Of a stretch of 53,062 bases of DNA, positions 1-8,527 are shown piece after piece. How positions within the stretch are numbered: the stretch's first letter is position 1; every line of letters starts with the position of its first letter. Below the pieces are notes generated by a model, which did no database searches, was not told the origin of the DNA, and saw only the letters and a list, made by a program, of their open reading frames with translations. The stretch is from an uncultured Lachnospiraceae bacterium. Lineage in GTDB: Bacteria > Bacillota > Clostridia > Lachnospirales > Lachnospiraceae. The stretch is from contig CACZIO010000017.1 in the NCBI GenBank assembly GCA_902781215.1, forward strand, positions 1 through 53,062, in the 5' to 3' direction. The position numbers and the translations under genes were made by a program.

Positions 1-106
1 CCATGTTCAGCTCGTCGTCGGTCAGCGGCATGCCGGCCTGCTCGATGAGACTCTCTTTATTGGTGGTTTCTTCCACCTGTTTCTTCAGATTACCGTTCAT
101 CTTCAT
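1..106 (-). CDS. partial small precursor peptide with double-glycine-type leader
   Basis: Only the first 35 codons are in the window; the gene runs off the left edge. It starts MKMNGNLKK at 106 behind a GGAGCG ribosome site 7-8 bases upstream. The visible part is charged and helical and ends MPLTDDELNM, followed by a codon beginning with G. The pattern L-T-D-[DE]-E-L-x-x-V-x-G-G is what leaders of double-glycine-cleaved ribosomal peptides look like just before the cleavage site, so a bacteriocin or lanthipeptide-type precursor is likely. The GG itself and the core peptide lie outside the window, so the class cannot be named. A promoter is visible at 249-277. Confidence 0.5.
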   Translation of the reverse strand, partial: MKMNGNLKKQVEETTNKESLIEQAGMPLTDDELNM

Positions 107-130
107 AGCGTTTCTCGCTCCTTTTTTAAA

Positions 131-211
131 TTACTGTTTTAACGAAAAGGATACCATAAGATTACCTTTAGAACGATGACGAACACAACTGTGATGACAA
201 GCCTTTTTCAT
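131..211 (-). CDS. possible 26-codon leader ORF rich in His/Cys/Arg
   Basis: A short ORF (MKKACHHSCVRHRSKGN...) lies between the promoter at 249-277 and the precursor peptide gene at 106. A GAAGGA site sits about nine bases before its ATG. The CHHSC-x2-H arrangement could bind metal, but this is too short to assign. It may be an upstream ORF of the precursor transcript, or chance. Confidence 0.2.
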   Translation of the reverse strand: MKKACHHSCVRHRSKGNLMVSFSLKQ

Positions 212-248
212 CTGCCTACATCCTTCTTTTATGTTTTGCTTATGTTTG

Positions 249-277
249 ATTCTATCATAATTATCGGGTCTTCTCAA
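249..277 (-). promoter_or_regulatory. sigma70-type promoter for the left-edge peptide gene
   Basis: On the minus strand a TTGAGA -35 box (272-277) and a TAGAAT -10 box (249-254) are separated by 17 bases. Transcription would start near 242 and read towards the peptide gene at 106, leaving a leader of about 135 bases. Confidence 0.5.
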
Positions 278-295
278 GGAAGAACAGAAAAAAGG

Positions 296-321
296 CGCTC
301 CACCCTCGAAAGAGTGGAGCG
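296..321 (-). terminator. intrinsic terminator after the HigA-ImmA/phage-scrap region
   Basis: CGCTCCAC (296-303) pairs perfectly with GTGGAGCG (314-321) around a 10-base loop. On the minus strand it is followed by a run of six T, so it ends transcripts coming from 1487 downward. A T-rich stretch also follows on the plus strand. Confidence 0.7.
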
Positions 322-357
322 TATGTTTTTCCATCCGTCAAAAATCAGAGTTTGCAC

Positions 358-507
358 TCAAAACTTATCAAAGTCGCTTTGGTCAGCAACTCTAGCATAT
401 TTCACGCCATCATTAGCTTTCTCCGTCCACATATCCAAGACCAGTCCTATCGTAAGAAGGTCGAGATCCCTGATAGAGATTCCGACCTCCGTGCCACGAA
501 GCTGCAA
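358..507 (-). pseudogene. C-terminal scrap of a phage tail-assembly-type protein
   Basis: A 49-codon open frame with only a TTG available as start and no convincing ribosome site. Its product contains GISIRDLDLLTIGLVLDM and ends ...ARVADQSDFDKF. The DLDLLTIG(M/L)V(L/F)DM...TEKxND...A(T/D)QxDFDKF pattern is one I associate with small tail-assembly chaperone-like proteins of Firmicute prophages. This is recognition from memory, not a search. It sits directly downstream of the HigA-ImmA gene and just before the terminator at 296-321, so it looks like the trailing remnant of a prophage or integrative element. Confidence 0.4.
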
Positions 508-549
508 TTTGTTTTAGTGATTGTCTCCACTGATTCTTTCTTTACATTT

Positions 550-639
550 TTACCACTCGCAAAGGTTGCCGCAAAATGTCTGGCTCCCGTCCGGCTTTTT
601 TACCCAGTCAGGACACCCGTCAATTTCTCCGCTGCCCAT
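550..639 (-). CDS. possible 29-codon Cys-containing ORF overlapping the HigA-ImmA 3' end
   Basis: ATG at 639 follows two stop codons in this frame and an AAAAGG site, and overlaps the last 40 bases of the HigA-ImmA gene. The product has four parts worth noting: an acidic start, CPDW, TFCGN and LCEW (three Cys). It may be a genuine overlapping phage-type ORF or chance. Confidence 0.2.
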   Translation of the reverse strand: MGSGEIDGCPDWVKKPDGSQTFCGNLCEW

Positions 640-1487
640 TCATCAGCAGCCTTTTCTTCTTCCTCTGATGTTCCACCAGTTTTTCCAACATGGCCGAGGA
701 CAATATGTGCAAGCTCATGAAACAGATTGAACCGGATCTTCTCCGCATCCTTTTTCTCTGTGACAAGTCCCACAACAATTCTGTTCCCATCCATAAAAGT
801 CGCTCCCTGCAGGGAAGAGCCCTTCAGATGAGGAAGAAATACCAGCGCTATGCCATGTTTTGCAAGAATATCTTTTGTCCGTGTAAAACAATCCAATGAA
901 GCCGTATTAGTCTGTTTCCAAATCTCGGGTATCGATGAGGCCAGCCCTTTTATATTGACCTTACCGGTCTGCATTTCCCGGGCTTTCAGTTTTGCTTCCT
1001 GAGTCCAGGCGATCAGGGCGAGGTCACTCTTCTCTGACATTGCCAGTCTTCGACATGCAATCTTTGTAATCTGGTCATTTTCCAGTATTGCAAGTGAAAC
1101 CACTTCGAAATATTTTCTGAGATTAACAACTTTCTCCCTCATATTTCTGGTCGCCGGAACCCATCCATATTTCGCCATTTCTCCATAAGGCAATTTCCTT
1201 GCTATTGCTTCATCAGCTTCCATTCTTTTTTCGGCTTCTGCTTTTACAATCTTTTCTCTGTAGATTGCTTCGAGATTATTCCAGAACTTTGCCGGAACAC
1301 CAAGTACCATCTCCAGCCTGACTGCAGCTTCAGGTGTAAGCTGCACGTCGCCGTTGATGAGCCTGCTTATATGTTTTTCGGACATATCCATCCTTACAGC
1401 AAACTCTTTCTGGCTCATTCCTCTGTCGATTAGCTGTTCTTTGATCGTCGCCCCGGGCGGCGTTGCAATAATACTTCTGCTCCTCAC
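600..1487 (-). CDS. higA: HigA-type antitoxin fused to an ImmA/IrrE metallopeptidase domain
   Basis: Residues about 8-75 are an XRE helix-turn-helix of the HigA/VapI type (IKEQLIDRGMSQKEFAVRM...SRLINGD). The C-terminal part carries the zinc-peptidase motif FHELAHIVLGH (His257, Glu258, His261). The first part should bind and repress its own promoter; the second is expected to be a protease or its inactive descendant, as in ImmA repressor-cleaving proteins. The start is a GTG behind AGGAGG. It lies 18 bases after the truncated toxin at 1506-1676 and is transcribed with it. The protein stops 16 residues after ADEWAAEKL, earlier than most relatives with this fusion, which usually continue for tens of residues, so the C-terminus may be trimmed. 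Confidence 0.8.
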   Translation of the reverse strand: MRSRSIIATPPGATIKEQLIDRGMSQKEFAVRMDMSEKHISRLINGDVQLTPEAAVRLEMVLGVPAKFWNNLEAIYREKIVKAEAEKRMEADEAIARKLPYGEMAKYGWVPATRNMREKVVNLRKYFEVVSLAILENDQITKIACRRLAMSEKSDLALIAWTQEAKLKAREMQTGKVNIKGLASSIPEIWKQTNTASLDCFTRTKDILAKHGIALVFLPHLKGSSLQGATFMDGNRIVVGLVTEKKDAEKIRFNLFHELAHIVLGHVGKTGGTSEEEEKAADEWAAEKLTGVLTG

Positions 1488-1505
1488 TATACTGCTTCCT
1501 CCTGA

Positions 1506-1676
1506 TCATTGATCAATCATATGAAACCTGACCATCATTTCCACATTATCTGACGCGGTTAATTCGTCTATGCGCTGGTGTATTTTTTCCGCCATCTCCC
1601 TTCCATAGGTTCTTTCTGCAGTTTTTGCATTCCTGCAGATTCTCTCTATCTTTTTGTTTTTGTATGTGATTTTCAC
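1506..1676 (-). pseudogene. truncated HigB/RelE-type toxin (56 codons)
   Basis: GTG start behind a strong AAGGGGGG site. The product begins VKITYKNKKIERICRNA and has GREMAEKIHQRIDEL, the N-terminal half of HigB-family mRNA interferases. The frame stops right where the family continues into its GCHPLKG...YAVDL half, so about 40 residues carrying catalytic positions are missing. No continuation is visible in another frame: the stop is followed at once by the AGGAGG of the antitoxin gene. This points to an internal deletion rather than a frameshift. The antitoxin and its promoter remain intact. Confidence 0.65.
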
Positions 1677-1696
1677 GAATCCCCCCTTCGTTCAGT

Positions 1697-1771
1697 TTTA
1701 CCTCAGGGGTTAATTAGATATTAACGCCTGCGTTTCATTCTGTCAATAATCATATTAACCTCTGAGGTTAA
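1697..1771 (-). promoter_or_regulatory. higBA promoter flanked by two palindromic operators
   Basis: On the minus strand TTGACA (1741-1746) and TAATAT (1718-1723) are exactly 17 bases apart, a near-consensus sigma70 promoter. A perfect palindrome, TTAACCTC-T-GAGGTTAA (1755-1771), lies upstream of the -35. A second copy with one mismatched pair, TTTACCTC-A-GGGGTTAA (1697-1713), covers the start region. Centres are 58 bp apart. These are the expected HigA autoregulation sites. Confidence 0.8.
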
Positions 1772-1777
1772 TACCAA

Positions 1778-4756
1778 CTATAGAGATGCAAGTAAAGTAT
1801 CACTCCTTATTACGGAGAAAACCTGTCTGATCGGCCTGCTGAAAAAAGGTTTTATCCTGATTCGGCTTTTCCACCGGTAAATCTTAATCTCCCCGCTCCG
1901 GTCTGTCCTCTCCCAGGGAATTCCGTTCCCGGAAAGCCTGTCCAACAATTCCCGGTGTGGATGTCCATACATATTACCCGCCCCGGCAGATATAACAGCT
2001 ATCTCCGGATCAACGTATTTGAGAAATTCCTCAGAGGTTGCATTGCGGGATCCGTGGTGGGCGACCTTGAGGACATCAATGTGCAACGGCATAAATTGTT
2101 GCTGCAGAGGATCCTGGACCTGTATCTGTTTCTGTATATGAGTCTGATGAGACTTCTGCAAATTATTCCGGTGCAGGGCCTGCTGATCATTCTGGTGTAA
2201 TCCCTGTATATATTTCAGCATATCCTCCTCCCCTTCCTTCTCCAGGTCTCCGGTCAGGAGTGCCGAAAAATCTCTGTACCGTAGTAATAACGTCGTGGAA
2301 TAGGAATTGGCGTCCTCATAGGCTGCACCACGGGCAGGGTGGAGGCAGTCCATGATCAGGCTTCCAGCACGGATCCTCTGTCCGCGGCTGATGTACGCCA
2401 CAGGTATGTTTGCCTGTTTTGCAAGAAGCTCAATTCTCCTGTAATTGTTTCCCTTGCTTTTCGCAGCTATGTCAGGCAGGTAAATCGCTCCAATCGGAAC
2501 GGGATCAGTCAATGAACTTCCTTCCTGCAATATGTTTCCACTGTACGAAACGTCCATTTTTTCTGATTTCGAAACATCCGGTGCAGTAGTTGCCTCGTGT
2601 GTACACTTCTCAGTTTCACCCATTGCAGTGGATGCCTCACTGATACTGTCTGCTGATTTAACCAATACCATGTCTGCCTCATTTGCACCTTCCTCTTCAG
2701 TTTCTCCCGGTACCAGTGCCTCCAGGAGTTCGATCAGTCCGCTGCAGTGATCTGCGTCGTCATGTGTCAGGATCACGCCGTCCAGCTTTCGAATTCCTCT
2801 GCAGTGCAGGTAGGGAACAAGGGTGTATTTTGCCAACTGGTCTTTCGTCGTGCTGCCGCCGTCGATCATAAATGTCCTGCCCCCGCACTGAATACATATT
2901 CCGTCCCCCTGGCCGACATAGAGAACATCCATCTCGAACTGCGGCGGCCTGCGGGCGGTCAGGACCAGGACCGAAACTGCCATCCAGAGAATACAGCACA
3001 GCGTCCCGAAGCGCCTTCGTGCCCGATTGTCGCGAAGTTTCAAATATAGGCAGAGGTCAATTGCCAGATGCTCCGGCATGCGATGCAAATAATGGATTTT
3101 TACCGTCAGGGCCTTTAGAACCCCATTGAAACTGCTGGATTGGTGGATTTTATTTTTCAGTTTTCCCGCTGCCACCGCAGAAACTCTGTTTTCGCATTGT
3201 CCTGCCACAGACGCGGATTCTACCCGCCTGCGGGCATCCGGCATCTGCAGGCGGTCAGAAATGGCGGCCATCAACACGAGCATGAGATAATACAGGATAA
3301 TTTGCCACTGTGAGGGACGGCCGATCACAAGGGCGTGTCCCGGCAGGGACTGGCTCCACTTTGCCAGGAGGCGGTAGAGGTCCAGGATCCTCTCTACCGG
3401 GAAAGCTGTGATTTTTATAACTGTTTTCAGGAGAACAGGCAGCATTCCGTCGGCCTGAGCCGCACCTGACGCACCTGATAACAGTCCTCCCGCCTTAACA
3501 AAGCCTGCTGACACTCCGCCTGTTCCCCTCTCACACAGGGACAAGATGCAGCCAGGGATCAGGGCGCATCCCGCACCCGCCATGACAACGGCCATCAGGG
3601 GGATCACGATCAGGTTGAGGAGGAGTGACCAGACCGGGAAGGTCCCGTAGGCCCAGAGATAGACGGGCAGGGTGCCGGCCGGCACCGCCAGTGTCCTGAG
3701 CGGTCCGTCCGGCATCAGGCGTCGCGCGCCCTCCCGCAGCCTTGTCCGCAGACTCTTCCGCTCGCCATAGGAAGGCAGGAGCCTCTGCTGCGCCGGCAGG
3801 GCCGGCATCAGGATGCCCATGGACAGAACTGCCGCAAAGGAAAACTGAAAGCCCGTGTGGAGCAGGTAGAGAGGCTGGTCAAACAGGAGCAGGATGCAGG
3901 CAATGCCGGAGGCAGTGAGCAGGTCATAGGTGCGACCGATCAGGAGGGAAATGATAAAGAGCGTCATCATGACCAGGGCCCGAAAGGCAGACGTCCCCAT
4001 CCCGATCATTTTTCCGTACAGATAGATCAGGGTGATCGACAGGCCCGCACAGACAGGTGTTGGCATCCGAAGCCTCCTGCACAATGAAAAAAGGCCCATT
4101 CCGAGGAGAGACAGATGCATGCCGCTGATACTCAGGATGTGGATGATCCCCGCACCCTGGTACAGCGTTTTTGTCTCTTCCTCCAGAAGGCCTTTTTCTC
4201 CCAGAAGCATGGCTTGTAAGACCGGCGAATTCTGATTCGAAAAATCGCGGTCGATGACATTCGATATGAACTTTTTTAAATGATAAAGGGAAGCCGCCAC
4301 ATGGTCAGAAGGTGTGGAGGCGGCAAGGATTTCCGTGTCACGCAGCGAAAAAGCCACGCGCAGGATATGTTCGTAGAGGCGGAGGTCGAATTCACCTTCG
4401 TTGTATGCGGGCCGGAAGGGTGTCATGGTTCCGGTGACCCGCACGCGGGCGCTCATCTCTACGGGCGGTTCACAGTCCAGCACGCAGAGAACGCGCGATC
4501 TTTTCCCGGGGAGGGGAATCGATACTTCTGCATTCCCGGAATCCGGGGATTTACCCCATTCGAGGTCTGACAGCATCATTCGCCAGACAATCTCACTTCC
4601 CGCCCGTCTGGGCTCCAGTCCGCAGACCGTACCGGTCAGACATACCTGCCTTTTCCGGTACGGTTCGTAATCCGGCGGATCCCAGGGAAAAAGAACAATG
4701 GTGATCCAGACTGCCGCCGCGATGCCCGCAAGGGCTGCGAAAAGCGGTCTGCGCAT
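1778..4756 (-). CDS. comEC: ComEC/Rec2 DNA-uptake channel protein
   Basis: ComEC forms the membrane channel through which single-stranded DNA enters during natural transformation. The 992-residue product has an N-terminal membrane anchor with a DUF4131-like soluble part, a multi-spanning competence domain (GAGIIHILSISGMHLSLLG and following helices), and from about residue 605 a metallo-beta-lactamase domain with THDDADH and later AHHGSRN. It is longer than the usual 750-800 residues: the lactamase part holds a Ser/Glu-rich insertion and a Gln-rich stretch (HRNNLQKSHQTH...), and the C-terminus has a basic tail. Start chosen at ATG 4756 behind AGAGGAGAG. It is last in a minus-strand cluster with comEA at the other end; the stop lies only six bases from the higBA operator. 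Confidence 0.92.
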   Translation of the reverse strand: MRRPLFAALAGIAAAVWITIVLFPWDPPDYEPYRKRQVCLTGTVCGLEPRRAGSEIVWRMMLSDLEWGKSPDSGNAEVSIPLPGKRSRVLCVLDCEPPVEMSARVRVTGTMTPFRPAYNEGEFDLRLYEHILRVAFSLRDTEILAASTPSDHVAASLYHLKKFISNVIDRDFSNQNSPVLQAMLLGEKGLLEEETKTLYQGAGIIHILSISGMHLSLLGMGLFSLCRRLRMPTPVCAGLSITLIYLYGKMIGMGTSAFRALVMMTLFIISLLIGRTYDLLTASGIACILLLFDQPLYLLHTGFQFSFAAVLSMGILMPALPAQQRLLPSYGERKSLRTRLREGARRLMPDGPLRTLAVPAGTLPVYLWAYGTFPVWSLLLNLIVIPLMAVVMAGAGCALIPGCILSLCERGTGGVSAGFVKAGGLLSGASGAAQADGMLPVLLKTVIKITAFPVERILDLYRLLAKWSQSLPGHALVIGRPSQWQIILYYLMLVLMAAISDRLQMPDARRRVESASVAGQCENRVSAVAAGKLKNKIHQSSSFNGVLKALTVKIHYLHRMPEHLAIDLCLYLKLRDNRARRRFGTLCCILWMAVSVLVLTARRPPQFEMDVLYVGQGDGICIQCGGRTFMIDGGSTTKDQLAKYTLVPYLHCRGIRKLDGVILTHDDADHCSGLIELLEALVPGETEEEGANEADMVLVKSADSISEASTAMGETEKCTHEATTAPDVSKSEKMDVSYSGNILQEGSSLTDPVPIGAIYLPDIAAKSKGNNYRRIELLAKQANIPVAYISRGQRIRAGSLIMDCLHPARGAAYEDANSYSTTLLLRYRDFSALLTGDLEKEGEEDMLKYIQGLHQNDQQALHRNNLQKSHQTHIQKQIQVQDPLQQQFMPLHIDVLKVAHHGSRNATSEEFLKYVDPEIAVISAGAGNMYGHPHRELLDRLSGNGIPWERTDRSGEIKIYRWKSRIRIKPFFSRPIRQVFSVIRSDTLLASL

Positions 4757-4854
4757 TTTTCTCTCCTCTTAGTATTTACTATTTATATAGTCTTTTTAAA
4801 TGAAAACAGGGGCAAAAGCCCTGAGCCCATGGCAAGCTTGCCTATTTGCTGCAG

Positions 4855-5796
4855 TCACTCCCGCGTCTGTACAATGTTCGTATTTTTCTGCAGGAGGGTC
4901 TCCGCATCCAGCGGATAGCTGTCCATGAAGACAGGTTCCTCCTCCCCCTCGATGAGGATCTGCACCTGGCGGATCGACGGGATCTCGGTGAGGGAATTGA
5001 CGATGGAGTAGATCGCGACCTCGGGATCCACCTCGTGGGGGTTGGTGAGAAAGGTCTTGTCCAGGGTCACGGTGCAGATATTGTCGCGGGTCACAATATT
5101 GACGATCTTTGTGTTCTCGTTGACCGTCGGATAGTTGAAATCTCCCTTGGGCCCGGCGATGACCTGCTCCACGACCATCCTCTCCATGGGTATGTTTGCA
5201 TTGTAGACCACTGTTCGGTAGGTCTCGACAAGCTTCTTGCCGTCCTCCGTGGCAAAATACAAATGGACCTCTGCATTTTCGTAGCTGAGCATCTCGTTAC
5301 CGGTGCTGTAAATGAACTGGTCAGATGTCATGTTTTCGGACTTATTGCCCTGCTCATCCATGAGCAGAGCGCCTTTGACCCGGATCGTGACACGATTGAT
5401 CTCCTCCAGTTCACACAGGGTATTGACGATGGCGGCACGGGTCAGCTTCTCTGTAATGGTATCTAGATCGCGGTAGGCGGCAGGCAGCTCCAGGATGATC
5501 ACGTCCTTTTCAATGGTGAATTCCTCGCAGTCCATGCCCATGAGCGGTGCCTTCAGTCCCTCCTCGACCGGTCCCTGCGACAGATAATCCATGGTTTCGG
5601 CAGCACGTCCGTAAAGGGATTCGGCGTTCAGGGAATGGGTTCTGCTCACCAGTCCGGTCTCTTCACTGTTGAGATAAAAGACATGGATCTGCGTCCCCCT
5701 ATCCTCCGATGAACTGCATCCGATATAAATGAGAAGGCACAGCAGGCACACGGCAGCAGCTGCCAGTGCGGTGTACAAACGCTTATTGTCACGCAT
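4855..5796 (-). CDS. GerM-domain lipoprotein
   Basis: 313 residues. The N-terminus is a lipoprotein signal: a hydrophobic stretch (TALAAAAVCLLCLLIYIGC) with lipobox YIGC. The rest fits two GerMN domains in tandem, of the kind first named from the Bacillus germination/sporulation protein GerM (for example LEEINRVTIRVKGALL and LTEIPSIRQVQILIEGEEEP). It overlaps the 3' end of the histidine kinase gene by eight bases, so the two are translationally coupled. In Clostridia such a protein often follows a WalK-like kinase, in the place Bacillus uses for YycH/YycI. A role in cell-envelope sensing for that kinase is an inference from position. Confidence 0.82.
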   Translation of the reverse strand: MRDNKRLYTALAAAAVCLLCLLIYIGCSSSEDRGTQIHVFYLNSEETGLVSRTHSLNAESLYGRAAETMDYLSQGPVEEGLKAPLMGMDCEEFTIEKDVIILELPAAYRDLDTITEKLTRAAIVNTLCELEEINRVTIRVKGALLMDEQGNKSENMTSDQFIYSTGNEMLSYENAEVHLYFATEDGKKLVETYRTVVYNANIPMERMVVEQVIAGPKGDFNYPTVNENTKIVNIVTRDNICTVTLDKTFLTNPHEVDPEVAIYSIVNSLTEIPSIRQVQILIEGEEEPVFMDSYPLDAETLLQKNTNIVQTRE

Positions 5797-7570
5797 TTGT
5801 ATCCCTCCTCTCTGTTCCGTCAGCTTTCACGCTGGAGGTATATGCAGATGAATGACCGGATCCATCCGTCCGATCCTCCGGACCGGGCGTCTTCTTCTGA
5901 GGATCCTGCTTGTCCGGATACAGCGTTTTCTGCGAATAATGAGCTTCCTCCGGGTTGACCTTGCGGCGGGACACCAGGATGGTCTTCTCCTCATAATCCT
6001 TCTGACGGTCGGCATGGCCGCGGAAGCGGAGCAGGCGGGAAAGCTGTCTGCGTGGTCTGCCGGGGCGCAGCTCGATGGGCTCGGCCGAGTAACGGAGAGG
6101 AATCTGCACGGTAAAAGTCGTGCCCTCGCCCTCTTTGCTCTCGAGCGTAACTGTGCCGTGATGGCGCAGGATGGCGCTCTTGGTGATCGACAGGCCCAGG
6201 CCTGTGCCGCCGATCTCTCGCGAGCGGGACTTGTCCACGCGGTAAAAGCGCTCGTAGATCCGTCCCTGTGCCTCCTCCGGGATCCCGATCCCGTTGTCGC
6301 GCACAGTCATCTGGAAGTACCTGTCGTCGGCATCCACCGTGACCTCGACCTCGCCGTGGTCCCGATTGTATTTGATGGCATTTTCCACCAGGTTGGTCAG
6401 GGCCAGGCTGATGCGGGTGGCATCCACCTCCGCATGGACCTCCCTGCGCCTGACAAGGGTCAGCTCAATATCTCTCTGCCGCGCGATGGGGCGCAGGCGC
6501 TTGAGGACTGCCTCGGCCAGAAGGTTGATATCCGTCAGAGCCACCTCCAGATCCGCATTGGTCCGGTCTTCTTTGACCAGGTCCAGGAGGTCCGAAATGA
6601 TCTTGTTCTCGCGGTCGATCTCATGGTCAATGTCCTCCAGGAAGTCACGGTAGACCGCGGGATCGACCTCTTCCTCAGACAGGAGGGAGGCCGAGAGAAG
6701 CTTCATGGACGTCATGGGCGTCTTGAGCTCATGCGAAACATTGGCGACAAACTCCTGGCGCGACTGGTCCAGCGCGTTCATCCGGCCCAGGACATTGTTA
6801 AAGGCATCTGCGATGTGCATGGTCTCCAGGTACTGCGGTGCCTCGATCGGGTCATTGGAATATCCCTCCTTGACCTCGCGAATGTCCCTGGAAAGCACCT
6901 CGAAGGGCCGCACCAGAAAGCCGGACAGCAGTATGGATAAAAAAAAGACCACGACCAGCATGATCAGCTGGAACATGAGCGCTTTTCGCCGCAGGATATC
7001 CTTGGTCCTCTGTATATACTCCGTGGAGGTACTGGAGAGCAGGACGCCGCGCACGGAATTAGACTGGCTCCGGTATTTGATATAATCCAGGCCCTCCATA
7101 GACCGGGTCTCCATGATCGGAACCACGATCTCCAGAAAGCCGTATTTCCGGTCATACTGCTCCAGACCGGCCCTGTCGCCGGAGACCAGGCAGCTGATCA
7201 CGTCCTGGGAGACGATCGTCTTGTTGTCCGACAGGCCGTAGGTATCCTTGACGACCCGCAGGGAATCGTCGATGATCAGAAGGCGCCCGTCGTAGAGGGT
7301 CGCGAACTCCGACAGCTCCGCATCGACCTGGCCGGACTCCTGATTGACCAGGTAGTTGCTGGAGATCAGGTGATTGGCCAGCGACCGCATCTGTCCCTTG
7401 ACCTGCTCCACACGCACTTCGACCGCCCGCGCCTCGTAGTCGCGCAGGATCGCGTTCTGGAGCAGGGTACAGGGGATCACACCGACCAGGAATATCATGA
7501 TGAAGAAGATGACCCGCAGGCTCTTCAGAAATGAAAGCTTGTCCTTGAGCCTCCCGATTTTTTCACGCAT
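5789..7570 (-). CDS. sensor histidine kinase, WalK/PhoR-like
   Basis: 593 residues. An N-terminal membrane helix (about 18-38), an extracytoplasmic sensor of roughly 150 residues, a second helix (about 200-220), a HAMP linker (RPFEVLSRDIREVKEGY), the HisKA box FVANVSHELKTP with phospho-acceptor His280, and a HATPase domain with DNGIGIP and GTGLGLSI. No PAS domain is evident between HAMP and HisKA, unlike Bacillus WalK. The last about 90 residues are an unusual Arg/Lys/Glu-rich tail (RRQLSRLLRFRGH...). It is 70 bases downstream of the response regulator and overlaps the GerM lipoprotein gene, so the three form one operon. Confidence 0.9.
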   Translation of the reverse strand: MREKIGRLKDKLSFLKSLRVIFFIMIFLVGVIPCTLLQNAILRDYEARAVEVRVEQVKGQMRSLANHLISSNYLVNQESGQVDAELSEFATLYDGRLLIIDDSLRVVKDTYGLSDNKTIVSQDVISCLVSGDRAGLEQYDRKYGFLEIVVPIMETRSMEGLDYIKYRSQSNSVRGVLLSSTSTEYIQRTKDILRRKALMFQLIMLVVVFFLSILLSGFLVRPFEVLSRDIREVKEGYSNDPIEAPQYLETMHIADAFNNVLGRMNALDQSRQEFVANVSHELKTPMTSMKLLSASLLSEEEVDPAVYRDFLEDIDHEIDRENKIISDLLDLVKEDRTNADLEVALTDINLLAEAVLKRLRPIARQRDIELTLVRRREVHAEVDATRISLALTNLVENAIKYNRDHGEVEVTVDADDRYFQMTVRDNGIGIPEEAQGRIYERFYRVDKSRSREIGGTGLGLSITKSAILRHHGTVTLESKEGEGTTFTVQIPLRYSAEPIELRPGRPRRQLSRLLRFRGHADRQKDYEEKTILVSRRKVNPEEAHYSQKTLYPDKQDPQKKTPGPEDRTDGSGHSSAYTSSVKADGTERRDTNA

Positions 7571-7640
7571 AATATTTACTCTGTCCCTCAGATTTTAAAG
7601 TCTCTGAAATGCCGCCATGTATGCCTCTGTTTTTCTTCCC

Positions 7641-8342
7641 TTATTTCTCATGGCTGCGGAAATAATAGCCCACGCCCCACTTGGTCTGGACATACCTGGG
7701 CTCGGACGCATTGCTCTCGATCTTCTCACGCAGGCGGCGAATATGGACGTCGACCGTCCGCACGTCGCCGGGGTTATCCTTGCCCCAGATCATCTGCAGG
7801 AGCTGGGCGCGGCTGTAGACCTTGCCCGCATGGGTGGCAAGAAGTTCCAGCAGCTCGAATTCCTTGCTGGTCAGATTGACCTCTCTGCCGTCCAGGGTCA
7901 CGCGGCGGTTGTCCAGATCCATGTTCAGGTCGCCGACCTCAATGACATTGTCCTGCGGCGCGGCCTCTCTGCGCCCGCGCGAGGTCCTGCGGATGATCGC
8001 CTTGATCCTGCCCTTGACCTCCAGCGGGTTAAAGGGCTTGGTCACATAGTCGTCCGCCCCGTAATCCAGGCCCAGGATCTTGTCCATGTCATCCCCCCGC
8101 GCCGTGAGCATGATGACCGGCACATCCGAGAATTCGCGGACCTGCTGCAGGACCTCGAAGCCGGACAACTTGGGGAGCATAACATCGAGCAACACGATGT
8201 CAAACTCCTTCTCTCGGATCTTGGACACCGCCTCCTCGCCGTCATAGGCGCAGTCGACTTCATATCCCTCCTGCATGAGGCTGAAGCGGAGCCCCTTGAC
8301 GATCACTCTCTCATCATCCACGACCAGTACCTTTGCCGCCAT
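7641..8342 (-). CDS. OmpR-family response regulator, WalR-like
   Basis: 233 residues with a receiver domain (VLVVDDE at the start, phospho-acceptor Asp53 in LLDVMLP, conserved Thr and Lys in MLTARG and VTKPF) and a winged-helix DNA-binding domain ending RTVDVHIRRLREKIE...GVGYYF, which is closest in style to WalR/PhoP. It is the first gene of the regulator-kinase-GerM operon. In Firmicutes this pair controls cell-wall hydrolase genes and is often essential; that role is known for the family, not shown here. Confidence 0.92.
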   Translation of the reverse strand: MAAKVLVVDDERVIVKGLRFSLMQEGYEVDCAYDGEEAVSKIREKEFDIVLLDVMLPKLSGFEVLQQVREFSDVPVIMLTARGDDMDKILGLDYGADDYVTKPFNPLEVKGRIKAIIRRTSRGRREAAPQDNVIEVGDLNMDLDNRRVTLDGREVNLTSKEFELLELLATHAGKVYSRAQLLQMIWGKDNPGDVRTVDVHIRRLREKIESNASEPRYVQTKWGVGYYFRSHEK

Positions 8343-8527
8343 ACCAAACTCTCCTGTTTTCTTACTGTCTGTTTTCCGTATCTATTGTATGTTGATTTTT
8401 TTAATCTTTAAAAATAATAACTGTGGCTCTGTCAGCAGTTTTTTTTACAGACTCGTTCCGACCATGCCGGAGCCTGCAGGTGCGCAGGCATCGTCTGTCT
8501 CTTCTAACAGTTATCAGCCTGCAGCAT

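Noticed and set aside
4805-4825. Possible terminator after the GerM gene (GGGC-aaaa-GCCC)
   Set aside because: Only four or five pairs with an interrupted T stretch; too weak to call.
5852-6940. Long plus-strand open frame (362 codons) opposite the histidine kinase
   Set aside because: Antisense shadow of a clear kinase gene; low-complexity product without domains or ribosome site. The same holds for long frames at 4846-5466, 7617-8411, 13818-14579, 16952-17950, 20624-21355, 26183-27244, 34999-36093, 37477-38796, 40018-40875 and 42937-44304.
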